13,175 bases of DNA from Gammaproteobacteria bacterium (GCA_030632625.1 DAOVUK010000037.1:1-13175), one strand, 5' to 3'; positions 1 through 5,325 are shown, counted from the stretch's first letter. The notes: generated from the letters alone by a model not told the origin. Program-made: numbers and translations.

Positions 1-122
1 GTTTTGATGACTGGACACGTATTTTGTTTGAACAGGCTTTATTAAGTGAAGGCGGTCAGTTAGAAGACCCGGCGACATTTGTCAGCCGGTTGAATAAAAT
101 GCTGCTTGATCTCACCAGCTGA
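1..122 (+). CDS. htpG: Chaperone HtpG (Hsp90 family), C-terminal end only
   Basis: Only the last 39 codons are present, read from base 3 to the TGA at 120-122. The peptide contains [19 protein letters not shown] followed by a [11 protein letters not shown] stretch. This matches the C-terminal dimerisation helices of bacterial HtpG, where E. coli has a closely similar LLLDQALLAERGTLEDP segment ending in a RRMNQLL helix. HtpG is a cytosolic ATP-dependent Hsp90 chaperone. The ATPase and middle domains lie outside the window, so completeness cannot be judged. The identification rests on recall of the family's C-terminus, which is distinctive. No clear intrinsic terminator follows; the next element is the palindrome at 139-214. 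Confidence 0.85.
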   Translation, partial: FDDWTRILFEQALLSEGGQLEDPATFVSRLNKMLLDLTS

Positions 123-138
123 TAAATCATAGTAAACA

Positions 139-214
139 GGGGATATCGGCGACTAGCTCTTATTTTCATAACGGTGAAATAGTTATGAAATAAGTCGATG
201 GTCACTTTATCCCC
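139..214. repeat. Large imperfect palindrome between htpG and the globin remnant
   Basis: An outer stem (GGGGAT at 139-144 with ATCCCC at 209-214) encloses an inner stem (160-172 with 182-193, one bulged T) and a 9-nt loop at 173-181. The central parts of the arms pair only partly. There is no T-tract on either side, so it does not look like a simple intrinsic terminator. It lies where the missing 5' half of the globin gene would be. It could be a degenerate mobile palindromic element or the scar of the deletion. Confidence 0.5.
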
Positions 215-399
215 GATTTATTTCACCTCACCTCATGCTGCGTCGACGTCATATGCCATTTTCTATTGGCAAAAAGGAAAGTGAGCAGTGGTTATTGTGT
301 ATGCAAAAAGCCATGGATGATATGTCAATTGATGGTGATTTACGGTCTATGCTGAATCGTTCATTCCGGCAAACGGCTGAACATATGCATAATGTTTAG
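199..399 (+). pseudogene. Group II truncated haemoglobin, 5'-deleted remnant
   Basis: An open stretch ending at TAG 397-399 encodes LMLRRRHMPFSIGKKESEQW followed by LLCMQKAM and a tail ending TAEHMHNV. This is the C-terminal half of a group II truncated globin (trHbO type). It keeps the proximal haem histidine in the RRRH-x-PF motif and the conserved helix-G tryptophan (EQWLLCM). The roughly 60-70 N-terminal residues (helices A to E, with the distal site) are absent. The preceding sequence is unrelated palindromic DNA with in-frame stops, and there is no start codon with a ribosome site in a sensible place. Intact members bind O2 or NO and are about 120-140 aa. This fragment could not fold as a globin, so I call it a pseudogene. 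A frameshift hiding more of the N-terminus was looked for and not seen. Confidence 0.75.
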
Positions 400-488
400 A
401 GTTATGTTGCCAATTCAGGCTGATTTTTTTGTGAGATCACGATCTTTTGTCTATACTTCACATTAATTTCTGAAATTTGAGTCAAAAG

Positions 489-1064
489 ATGCATGCCACT
501 TTAGCCCGTTGTGTTTTATTTCGTTCTTTTATATTCATCGTTTCATTCTATTTAATCGGCCTGGGTGATTCATTCATTCCTGAAGTCTCGGCAGCAGTAG
601 ACCTTCCCAGTCAAAAATCTCGATTTGCAGGCATGGGCTCAGCCTTTAAAGCAAAAAAGAAAGAAGCTGCTGCATCAAAGTCCTCGAAAAATACTGAAAT
701 TAATACTACTGAAGATGATGAGCTCACTGCTGATGATGATTCTGCGACTTATTTTAAATTACACACGTTTGTCGTCAATGTGGTCGATCAACGATATGAG
801 GATAAGTTGATTTTTTTAACGCTTGAAGTGTTTTGTAAAATCAACCAACCGGATGATAAATGGTTAATTGATAATCATATTGCACCGATAAAAGATACAA
901 TTATCACTTATATTTCGGGGCTTAGCCGGGATAAAATACAAACACAGAAACAAAAGAAACAGCTTCAGAAAAATCTGACTCTGAGAGTGTCAAATGTCCT
1001 AAAAAAGTTGACTGGAAAAAAAGTGATTAGTGACTTGTATCTTACACGGATCATTATTCAGTAG
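489..1064 (+). CDS. FliL-domain protein (flagellar basal-body-associated type), secreted or membrane-anchored
   Basis: The product is about 191 aa from ATG 489; a TTG at 477 would add four residues, and neither start has a convincing ribosome site. A hydrophobic segment at about residues 8-27 ends in an Ala-rich VSAA site, so it is either a signal peptide or a single membrane anchor. A Lys/Ala/Ser/Asp low-complexity linker (about 45-85) follows. The last 105 residues fit the FliL domain: a YFKLHTFVVNV strand, a LIFLTLEVF strand, a helix with a pattern like FliL's H-x-x-x-I-(K/R)-D-x-I, and a final strand DLYLTRIIIQ. FliL binds the flagellar stator and basal body at the inner membrane and supports torque. 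No flagellar genes adjoin, so this is a stand-alone paralogue, and its role in motility is an inference from the domain only. Confidence 0.7.
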   Translation: MHATLARCVLFRSFIFIVSFYLIGLGDSFIPEVSAAVDLPSQKSRFAGMGSAFKAKKKEAAASKSSKNTEINTTEDDELTADDDSATYFKLHTFVVNVVDQRYEDKLIFLTLEVFCKINQPDDKWLIDNHIAPIKDTIITYISGLSRDKIQTQKQKKQLQKNLTLRVSNVLKKLTGKKVISDLYLTRIIIQ

Positions 1065-1134
1065 TAACAAGCTGCAAATCAGCTAAAAACCTTTCAGCCA
1101 TTCTGGCTATGCTCAATTTCTTAATCGAGTTTTC

Positions 1135-1161
1135 TTGACTCCACGATCGTCTTTATATAAT
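1135..1161 (+). promoter_or_regulatory. Sigma-70-like promoter of the DsrE-like gene
   Basis: A TTGACT -35 box (1135-1140) lies 15 nt before a TATAAT -10 box (1156-1161). The spacer is short, but an overlapping TCTTGA gives 17 nt. Transcription would start near 1168, leaving a leader of about 48 nt before the ATG at 1216, which has an AAGGGG ribosome site at about 1203-1208. Confidence 0.5.
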
Positions 1162-1215
1162 ATCATTTCTCCAATAATAATAATCAAATGTGATACTTAA
1201 TAAGGGGAAACTAAT

Positions 1216-1731
1216 ATGCACAATAAATTTAAAAGCGTTTTAACGTTACTGCTGGGTGTTTTTGTTATCGGTTTATTCAATTCAGCACATGCTGCATGGA
1301 ATGAAAATTTTGGCGGGATTGTTGCAACTGAAGCACAAGATGTGGTGGTAAGCCTGAAATCAAATCCTATGGCAAATCCTGAAGCAGCCTGCCTTGCAGT
1401 GACATTTGCTCGCTCATTATCCATGCCTGAAAATAAAAATGTTACATTATTTGTCACTCTTGATGGTGTAACACTTGCGGACAAACAGGTAGTCAGTAGT
1501 CGTCGCTTTAAATGTCATACTCCCTGGGGGAAAATTTCTCTCCTGGAAAATTTAGAAGTTTTTCTTGATGACAATGATAATAATATGGTTGTTTGCCCAC
1601 TTTGCTGGGAATCAAGATATGGTGATGATGAATTGCCTGATTACGGCGTTCTTCCCGGTACTACAGAAGATGTACCAGGCACAGCAATTGGCACTATGAT
1701 CTTTAATGCTGATAAAATTCTGGATTTCTAA
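1216..1731 (+). CDS. Secreted DsrE/DsrF-like family protein
   Basis: The 171-aa product begins with a clear Sec signal peptide: a K-F-K n-region, a hydrophobic core of about 9-20 and an AHA-A cleavage site near residue 26. The mature part has the DsrE fold pattern. A VVVSLKSNP strand and loop are followed by an AACLAVTFARSL helix, VTLFVTLDGVTLADK (the family's GV-x-L-A turn) and a VVCPLCWESRYG segment with a C-x-x-C at 127/130. Cys59 and Cys100 are further cysteines. Cytoplasmic DsrE/TusD proteins carry sulfur in relay reactions. Exported members like this one are seen in sulfur-oxidising bacteria and have no established reaction. The gene has its own promoter and ribosome site and looks monocistronic. 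A periplasmic sulfur- or thiol-related role is inference. The family assignment is fairly secure, the substrate unknown. Confidence 0.7.
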   Translation: MHNKFKSVLTLLLGVFVIGLFNSAHAAWNENFGGIVATEAQDVVVSLKSNPMANPEAACLAVTFARSLSMPENKNVTLFVTLDGVTLADKQVVSSRRFKCHTPWGKISLLENLEVFLDDNDNNMVVCPLCWESRYGDDELPDYGVLPGTTEDVPGTAIGTMIFNADKILDF

Positions 1732-1763
1732 ATTAATTTATTGATTATAAATAAATTGGTTTT

Positions 1764-2047
1764 TATGTTTATAAGTTTTTATGTTAAAAGAAAGAGATAA
1801 AGACTTTTGGTTCAGCCATAAATTTTTAGATCTGCTTTCGACTTACAACTTATAAACATACACACTTATAGGGACTGACCAAACTGCTTTACACTTTACA
1901 TTCATATTCTTTAAAGAATGCCTATCATATGTAGGGGCGAATTCATTCGCCTTGCGGGATTGTAGACTCACATCCAGGCGAATGAATTCGCCCCTACAAG
2001 TGTAAAGATGAATTACTCTATTTGGTCAGTCCCCACTTATAAACATA
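1764..2047. repeat. Three copies of the 13-mer ACTTATAAACATA
   Basis: The 13-mer occurs in reverse complement at 1764-1776 and directly at 1848-1860 and 2035-2047. The two direct copies flank the MITE. With the 163-bp element removed they would lie side by side as a tandem duplication. The inverted copy can pair with the 1848 copy to form a long-looped hairpin. Function is unknown: it could be a protein-binding site or simply a duplicated insertion target. Confidence 0.75.
1871..2033. mobile_element. 163-bp MITE-like element with 13-bp TIRs and 8-bp target duplication
   Basis: The ends are perfect 13-bp inverted repeats: GGGACTGACCAAA at 1871-1883 and its complement at 2021-2033. They are bordered by an exact 8-bp duplication, CACTTATA, at 1863-1870 and 2034-2041. 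Inside is a perfect 21-bp inverted repeat (1931-1951 with 1977-1997, beginning GTAGGGGCGAATTC) around a 25-nt loop. A further CTTTACACTT (1887-1896) is matched by its complement at 1998-2007. There is no coding capacity, so the element would be non-autonomous and need a transposase elsewhere in the genome. From memory, GTAGGGGCGAATTCATTCGCC-type palindromes recur in many bacterial genomes, so further copies are likely. The transposase family is not assigned. Confidence 0.85.
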
Positions 2048-2178
2048 CAACTCATCTTTGCTCTTTCCTCCCTTCCCATATCCTTATCCTAAAAATACAC
2101 TTCTGTCGTAAATAACACCCAGATACACTAAAAATCTGAAACCGATATTATGCTTTCATCTAATAAACCCTCTCTACT

Positions 2179-2210
2179 TTGACAATTCTTATGCAAATCT
2201 GGAACAATAT
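2179..2210 (+). promoter_or_regulatory. Possible promoter far upstream of the Fur-box gene
   Basis: A perfect TTGACA hexamer (2179-2184) is followed by CAATAT (2205-2210), but the 20-nt spacer is longer than optimal. It could drive the 2405 gene with a leader of about 190 nt. The -10-like GATAAT inside the Fur box is an alternative. Confidence 0.25.
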
Positions 2211-2319
2211 CACAAAATCAAGGATGTCTACGGTCTATCAGGGCGGCAATACTTAATAATGAGAAGTAATCAAAAGAAATAATTTTTTATCAGAGTAGAT
2301 TATTTAAACATATCACTTA

Positions 2320-2338
2320 GATAATGATAATTATTCTT
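2320..2338 (+). promoter_or_regulatory. Fur box (iron-responsive operator)
   Basis: The 19 bases beginning GATAATGATAAT match 16 of 19 positions of the classical Fur consensus, with all of the first twelve identical. The site lies 66 nt upstream of the ATG at 2405, and its first six bases (GATAAT) could also serve as a -10 box, so bound Fur-Fe(II) would block transcription. No second site was seen nearby. Expression in low iron is inferred from this. Confidence 0.65.
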
Positions 2339-2404
2339 AAAAAAATAACTAAATGATGTCAAATAAAGTATCAGTACCAAATTTAATTAAATGAGGGGAA
2401 TCAT

Positions 2405-2770
2405 ATGTTTCTTAAATTTTGTGTTACTAATGCAATCAATGAATTTATAAAAATTAGTGGATTAAAATCTGAAACACTCACGCTTTTTGAGCGTGGTGCA
2501 ATTGATAAATTTATGCCTGTTATTAAACAACGTCGATTAGATGCTGAACAGGGCGCTATGCTGATTATTTTAGGCACGATAACGAATATTGCTCAATCCG
2601 GCGCTTTGAGCAAGCTAAAAGAGCAAACACCATATTTTTACTATGCATTTGAAGTGCTTTGGGATTTTTGTAGTTCTTTATTAATAGAAGACAAGCACAG
2701 ATGGGACAATGCCGTATTCGGTGAGATCTTTTTAGAAAATCCTTTTCTATATGCAGAACAATGCGCGTAA
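2405..2770 (+). CDS. Hypothetical protein, 121 aa, probably iron-regulated
   Basis: I do not recognise this protein. It starts at ATG 2405 with a strong GAGGGGA ribosome site about 6-8 nt upstream. The sequence looks all-helical and cytosolic, with no signal peptide. A central stretch, EQGAMLIILGTITNIAQSGAL (about 48-68), is a hydrophobic amphipathic helix. The C-terminal part is aromatic-rich (YFYYAFEVLWDF) and acidic. Cys6, Cys89 and Cys120 are scattered and there is no metal motif. The Fur box upstream is the only functional clue and suggests a role in iron limitation. It is a single-gene unit, convergent with the sensor gene at 2857-4482, and the two share a hairpin-rich gap. It is probably a real gene given the ribosome site and operator. 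Confidence 0.6.
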   Translation: MFLKFCVTNAINEFIKISGLKSETLTLFERGAIDKFMPVIKQRRLDAEQGAMLIILGTITNIAQSGALSKLKEQTPYFYYAFEVLWDFCSSLLIEDKHRWDNAVFGEIFLENPFLYAEQCA

Positions 2771-2806
2771 AAAATTCTTGTATAAAGAATGTGCTTAACA
2801 TTTTCC

Positions 2807-2834
2807 TTAATGAGGTCATTAACAAATTTTTTGC
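2807..2834 (+). terminator. Probable intrinsic terminator after the 2405 gene
   Basis: TTAATG (2807-2812) pairs with CATTAA (2817-2822) around a 4-nt loop, and a run of six Ts follows at 2827-2832. An outer pair, GCTTAAC at 2793-2799 with GTTAAGC at 2844-2850, encloses it. It lies between two convergent stop codons, so it may also serve the opposite strand. Confidence 0.45.
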
Positions 2835-2856
2835 TTATTTTTCGTTAAGCTGAAAA

Positions 2857-4482
2857 TTATTTATTATTATGTTTAATGCTTATCGCAGATGATATGGATT
2901 TTGCTAATTCAGTAAATAATTGCTGTTCATGTTCCTCAAACAGTTCAATTCTGGAAGTAAAAAATAATAGACTGCCATAATGTTTTGCAGATAAGTTGTC
3001 AATTAAGGGCACAATTATAATTTTCTTAATTTGATATTCTTCAAAAATATCGACAGAATTAACAAGCTCTTGTTCTTCCGAGAAATTATCAATAATGACA
3101 AGTTTAGTATTGGCTGGCGTATTATATATTTGCATTAATGTTGATGCTTTATCACAAATTAACTTTTTATTGCCTCCAAACTGCTCACAATTATCTGAAT
3201 AAAACAGGTATTCACCTTCTACATTCACCGATATGATAGAAAAAATACAGGATGGCAGGCTTGTAAAATGATTGACACAGAATTGAAACACCTCTTCCAG
3301 CTTGACATTATAAATTATCTTTTTATCAATTTTTTTAATAACATCAAGTAAGCGTATATATCGCTTTTCTTTTTCAAGTAATTGAGTAATTTGAGCCGTT
3401 CTTTGTTTTACCTGAGTTTCCAGAGAAATGCTTTTCTTTTTAATGTATTGGTTTCTATAGAGCAATAAGAAAATAAATGAAAGCAAGCTGAATGTAGCAA
3501 TAAGTGTCAGCAAAAAATTTCTAACAAAGTTCAATTTGTATTGTGGATAGATTGTGTCTTCGTTCACTGAAAAAATATAGGCAATGCTTCTATTGAGAGT
3601 ATTTTTGATGGGCAAAAATTCAGCAATGTAAGATTTGTTTCCTTCGAATATGGCTGTTGAGAAAAGCCGAGAATTTTCAAGTTTACTGATATTTATTTTA
3701 TCGTTTTTAATTTTTCCCAGAATATTTGCTATTCTGCCAGTGCAATATTCATTGTTAATTGATTTGTCATGAAGATACCATGGGCTTAATATGCTTTTTT
3801 GATAATTATTTTTTTCATCAGTAAATACTTTTTCATCAACTATTATTTTTTTTATTATAAAACAATAGTCTGACCGGGAATTTTTTTTCATATAATCAAT
3901 TATTGCATTGATAGAGAAACTGATTTCAACGCTGCCAAAATGCTGATTATTGATGATAAGTGGAAATACATATCGGTAAGCATTAAAAATTCGACCTTCT
4001 TCAAAGCCTTTAACATAAACAAGCTTTGAATTAACCTTTTTAATAGAGTGTCGGACATCAAATAAATAATCGCCATATTTTTCCAGGCGATGCATCCGTA
4101 GGAAACTGCGTCCATCAGGTAAGTGAAAATGAATTTGTCTTAGCGAAGTATCTTGTTTGAGGACATTATATAGCGGCAGTAAATGATCATAGAGTTTCTT
4201 TCTAATGTGATTTTGTTCAGATTCAGATGCATTGGGTAAGTATCTTATGATCTTATAAGTTTCATCAGTCAGGATATTGTTCTTAAAAATCAGCTGAGCA
4301 AAACTCTCAATAATATCAGTGGAGTTTCTGTAATTTGATTCAATAGCATTAAGTTTTGACTTTAGATAATTTCGGGAATCTGCAGAAGAAGTATTTTCAA
4401 AGTATAAGTAGGAAATATAATTTATACTGATAAATATAATAAAAAAAATAAAAAAGTAACGTTTCATAAAGCAGACGTCCAT
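2857..4482 (-). CDS. Membrane sensor protein: periplasmic Cache-like domain, TM helix, cytosolic GAF domain, no output domain
   Basis: The protein has 541 residues. TM1 is at about 8-28 and an extracytoplasmic region runs over about 30-320. The latter contains LRQIHFHLPDGRSFLRMH (114-131), the hallmark of double-Cache-type ligand sensors found in chemoreceptors and GGDEF proteins. TM2 is at about 321-343, followed by a charged coiled-coil-like helix (344-385) and a GAF domain (about 385-536) ending at the stop. No histidine kinase, GGDEF, EAL or methyl-accepting domain follows, although this architecture normally carries one. The 74 bases after the stop encode no remnant before the convergent gene. 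The ATG at 4482 has a GAGG very close by (2-3 nt); Met6 is an alternative start without a ribosome site. The gene is visibly more AT-rich and Lys/Ile/Asn-rich than its neighbours. It probably acts through a partner protein or is a truncated receptor. Confidence 0.75.
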   Translation of the reverse strand: MDVCFMKRYFFIFFIIFISINYISYLYFENTSSADSRNYLKSKLNAIESNYRNSTDIIESFAQLIFKNNILTDETYKIIRYLPNASESEQNHIRKKLYDHLLPLYNVLKQDTSLRQIHFHLPDGRSFLRMHRLEKYGDYLFDVRHSIKKVNSKLVYVKGFEEGRIFNAYRYVFPLIINNQHFGSVEISFSINAIIDYMKKNSRSDYCFIIKKIIVDEKVFTDEKNNYQKSILSPWYLHDKSINNEYCTGRIANILGKIKNDKINISKLENSRLFSTAIFEGNKSYIAEFLPIKNTLNRSIAYIFSVNEDTIYPQYKLNFVRNFLLTLIATFSLLSFIFLLLYRNQYIKKKSISLETQVKQRTAQITQLLEKEKRYIRLLDVIKKIDKKIIYNVKLEEVFQFCVNHFTSLPSCIFSIISVNVEGEYLFYSDNCEQFGGNKKLICDKASTLMQIYNTPANTKLVIIDNFSEEQELVNSVDIFEEYQIKKIIIVPLIDNLSAKHYGSLLFFTSRIELFEEHEQQLFTELAKSISSAISIKHNNK

Positions 4483-4590
4483 TACCTCAATAAAATAAGA
4501 AAACAGGGTATATTTTTCAGCAGTTTAGTGATGAGCAATAGCAAACCCCAAGCTGCAAAAGTTGTGTAAGGGATGAGGCATTTATTAGAT

Positions 4591-4615
4591 GGCTGTCCGA
4601 TTATTATCGGCAGCC
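4591..4615. repeat. Ten-base-pair hairpin between the sensor gene and the BrnTA cassette
   Basis: GGCTG-T-CCGAT (4591-4601) pairs with ATCGG-CAGCC (4606-4615) around a short loop, with one bulged T. There is no T-tract on either strand, so it is more like a REP-type or extragenic palindrome than a terminator. It could mark the end of transcripts coming from brnTA on the minus strand. Confidence 0.4.
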
Positions 4616-4646
4616 TGTAAGACTGAGGTGGGGGAGGATGTCACTG

Positions 4647-4695
4647 GCATAACTCCCACATTCAGCGGTTTGTCCTCTGCAATGCTTTGTTAGCC
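4647..4695 (-). other. attC-like integron recombination site overlapping the brnA 3' end
   Basis: On the + strand the site runs from GCATAAC (4647-4653) to GTTAGCC (4689-4695). These are imperfectly complementary outer boxes of the R type (GTTRRRY-like). Inside, an inner pair of arms (ACATTCAGCGG at 4658-4668 against CCTCTGCAATG at 4674-4684) matches with single unpaired bases. That is the layout of attC L boxes with extrahelical bases. The loop is only about 5 nt, giving 49 bp in total, shorter than usual attC sites. The orientation fits a cassette read on the minus strand with the ORF first and attC last. No integrase or second attC was found here, so it would be an isolated cassette or remnant. 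Confidence 0.6.
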
Positions 4696-4919
4696 GCTTG
4701 CTCTTCAAGTCGCTCAACCAGCCAAACTTTAATGATTGATTGGCGCGTCACACCAATTCGATTAGCTTCCTTATCTAAAGAATCAATTACCCAAACAGGG
4801 AAATCAACATTTACTCGTTTCTGGGTTTGATTTGGGCGCTTTAGTGTAGACAACTCAAGATCATCAATAATATCTACTTTATTGTCATCGAATTTTTTGT
4901 CGAAAACTTTAGCTTTCAT
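4662..4919 (-). CDS. brnA: BrnA family antitoxin
   Basis: The antitoxin of a type II BrnT/BrnA pair: it binds and neutralises BrnT and, as a dimer, represses its own operon. From ATG 4919 it is 85 aa. Upstream of that ATG is GGAGGTGGAG at good spacing, and the ATG overlaps the last codons of brnT, which is why I reject the longer start at 4940. The N-terminal half is charged and probably flexible (toxin binding). The RVNVDFPVWVIDSLDKEANR segment followed by IGVTRQSIIKVWLVERL is a ribbon-helix-helix DNA-binding fold typical of BrnA. The C-terminus AANKALQRTNR is encoded by the attC-like site at 4647-4695 and is not part of the usual BrnA family. Such NKALQRT tails recur in integron cassette proteins, from general knowledge. 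Confidence 0.85.
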   Translation of the reverse strand: MKAKVFDKKFDDNKVDIIDDLELSTLKRPNQTQKRVNVDFPVWVIDSLDKEANRIGVTRQSIIKVWLVERLEEQAANKALQRTNR

Positions 4920-5172
4920 ATAACTCCACCTCCAGGACACGAGAACGTCTTACTGAAATTATTCGGATGTTGCCTTCACGGTATGTTGTAACCGCTGACC
5001 AGTGCTTTTCAGCAATACAGCCAATGACTAAAAAACGGGGTTCATTGTCAGATTTAGCCTGGATTTCAATATAATCAGGATCATCCCAAAGGCATTGGGC
5101 TTTAATAAAATCAATCCCATGTTTGTTAAGATTTGAGCTACTCTTTTTAGCGTCGAATTCAAACTTTCGCAT
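4909..5172 (-). CDS. brnT: BrnT family ribonuclease toxin
   Basis: An 87-aa type II toxin with the RelE-like BrnT fold that cleaves RNA and is held in check by BrnA. Family features seen are the N-terminal FEFDAKKSSSNLNKHGIDF (the F-x-W/F-D-x-x-K-x-x-x-N-x-x-K-H-G-I-x-F pattern), a DPDYIE segment, RFLVIGCIAEKHWSAVTTY and the C-terminal IRIISVRRSRVLE, which holds the conserved I-S-x-R-x-(S/A)-x-x-x-E motif with the catalytic arginine region. Length and order (toxin first) are normal for the family. The stop overlaps the brnA start by 11 nt, giving coupled translation. The ATG at 5172 has no ribosome site; see the promoter entry. Confidence 0.88.
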   Translation of the reverse strand: MRKFEFDAKKSSSNLNKHGIDFIKAQCLWDDPDYIEIQAKSDNEPRFLVIGCIAEKHWSAVTTYREGNIRIISVRRSRVLEVELYES

Positions 5173-5174
5173 AG

Positions 5175-5208
5175 TATAAAATATATACCTATTTTATATT
5201 TTTTGCAA
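5175..5208 (-). promoter_or_regulatory. brnTA promoter with overlapping palindromic operator; possible leaderless start
   Basis: On the minus strand TTGCAA (5203-5208) and TATATT (5180-5185) are separated by exactly 17 nt. The -10 box ends 7 nt before the brnT ATG, so transcription should begin at or next to the A of the start codon. Overlapping the -10 is a perfect 9-bp inverted repeat, TATAAAATA (5175-5183) with TATTTTATA (5190-5198), spacer 6. That is the expected kind of site for autorepression by the ribbon-helix-helix protein BrnA. Confidence 0.65.
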
Positions 5209-5232
5209 GGTGAGCTTCCTGTAATCTGCAAA

Positions 5233-5278
5233 AATTGGCGCAGTCACTTAAATCCTATCAATTAGCCAATATAGTGAC
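5233..5278 (-). terminator. Weak terminator candidate after the ABC exporter gene
   Basis: Read on the minus strand, ATTGGC (5265-5270) pairs with GCCAAT (5234-5239) over a 25-nt loop and is followed by a run of five Ts. A second pair, GTCACT with AGTGAC (5273-5278 and 5243-5248), interleaves with it, so the two helices could form a pseudoknot. The stems are short and support is modest. Confidence 0.3.
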
Positions 5279-5325
5279 CTTTCCTGCCGGGACGACCTAT
5301 AGGCACCTGAACTTATCTGGATTTT

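Larger units (their letters stand above)
1732..2404. other. Long non-coding interval holding a MITE, 13-mer copies and a Fur box
   Basis: No ORF here has coding character. Bases 1732-1870 are AT-rich with two copies of a 13-mer in opposite orientation. Bases 1871-2033 are the miniature transposable element. Bases 2042-2300 hold a possible promoter and a tiny frame (2224-2256, MSTVYQGGNT) that is probably chance. Bases 2320-2338 are the Fur box serving the next gene. No tRNA or riboswitch could be recognised. Confidence 0.7.

Noticed and set aside
625..810. Short open frame inside the FliL-like gene
   Set aside because: It lies in another frame of a gene with clear domain similarity; the composition (Lys/Leu/Met runs) is a frame-shift artefact of AT-rich codons.
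1197..1484. Minus-strand open frame opposite the DsrE-like gene
   Set aside because: It is antisense to a gene with signal peptide, ribosome site and family motifs, and has no such support of its own.
1931..1997. The palindrome as a two-unit CRISPR-like array
   Set aside because: There is only one inverted pair, not direct repeats with regular spacers, and it lies within a TIR-bounded element.
2224..2256. Ten-codon frame (MSTVYQGGNT) downstream of a TTGACA box
   Set aside because: The ribosome site (AAGG) is directly against the ATG, the frame is tiny, and no leader-peptide features such as codon runs or a following attenuator are seen.
2565..2825. Minus-strand open frame opposite the Fur-box gene
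   Set aside because: No ribosome site or promoter; it overlaps the better-supported plus-strand gene and crosses the terminator hairpin.
4662..4940. Longer BrnA start seven residues upstream
   Set aside because: The ATG at 4919 has a near-perfect ribosome site and the normal overlap with brnT; the upstream ATG lacks one.
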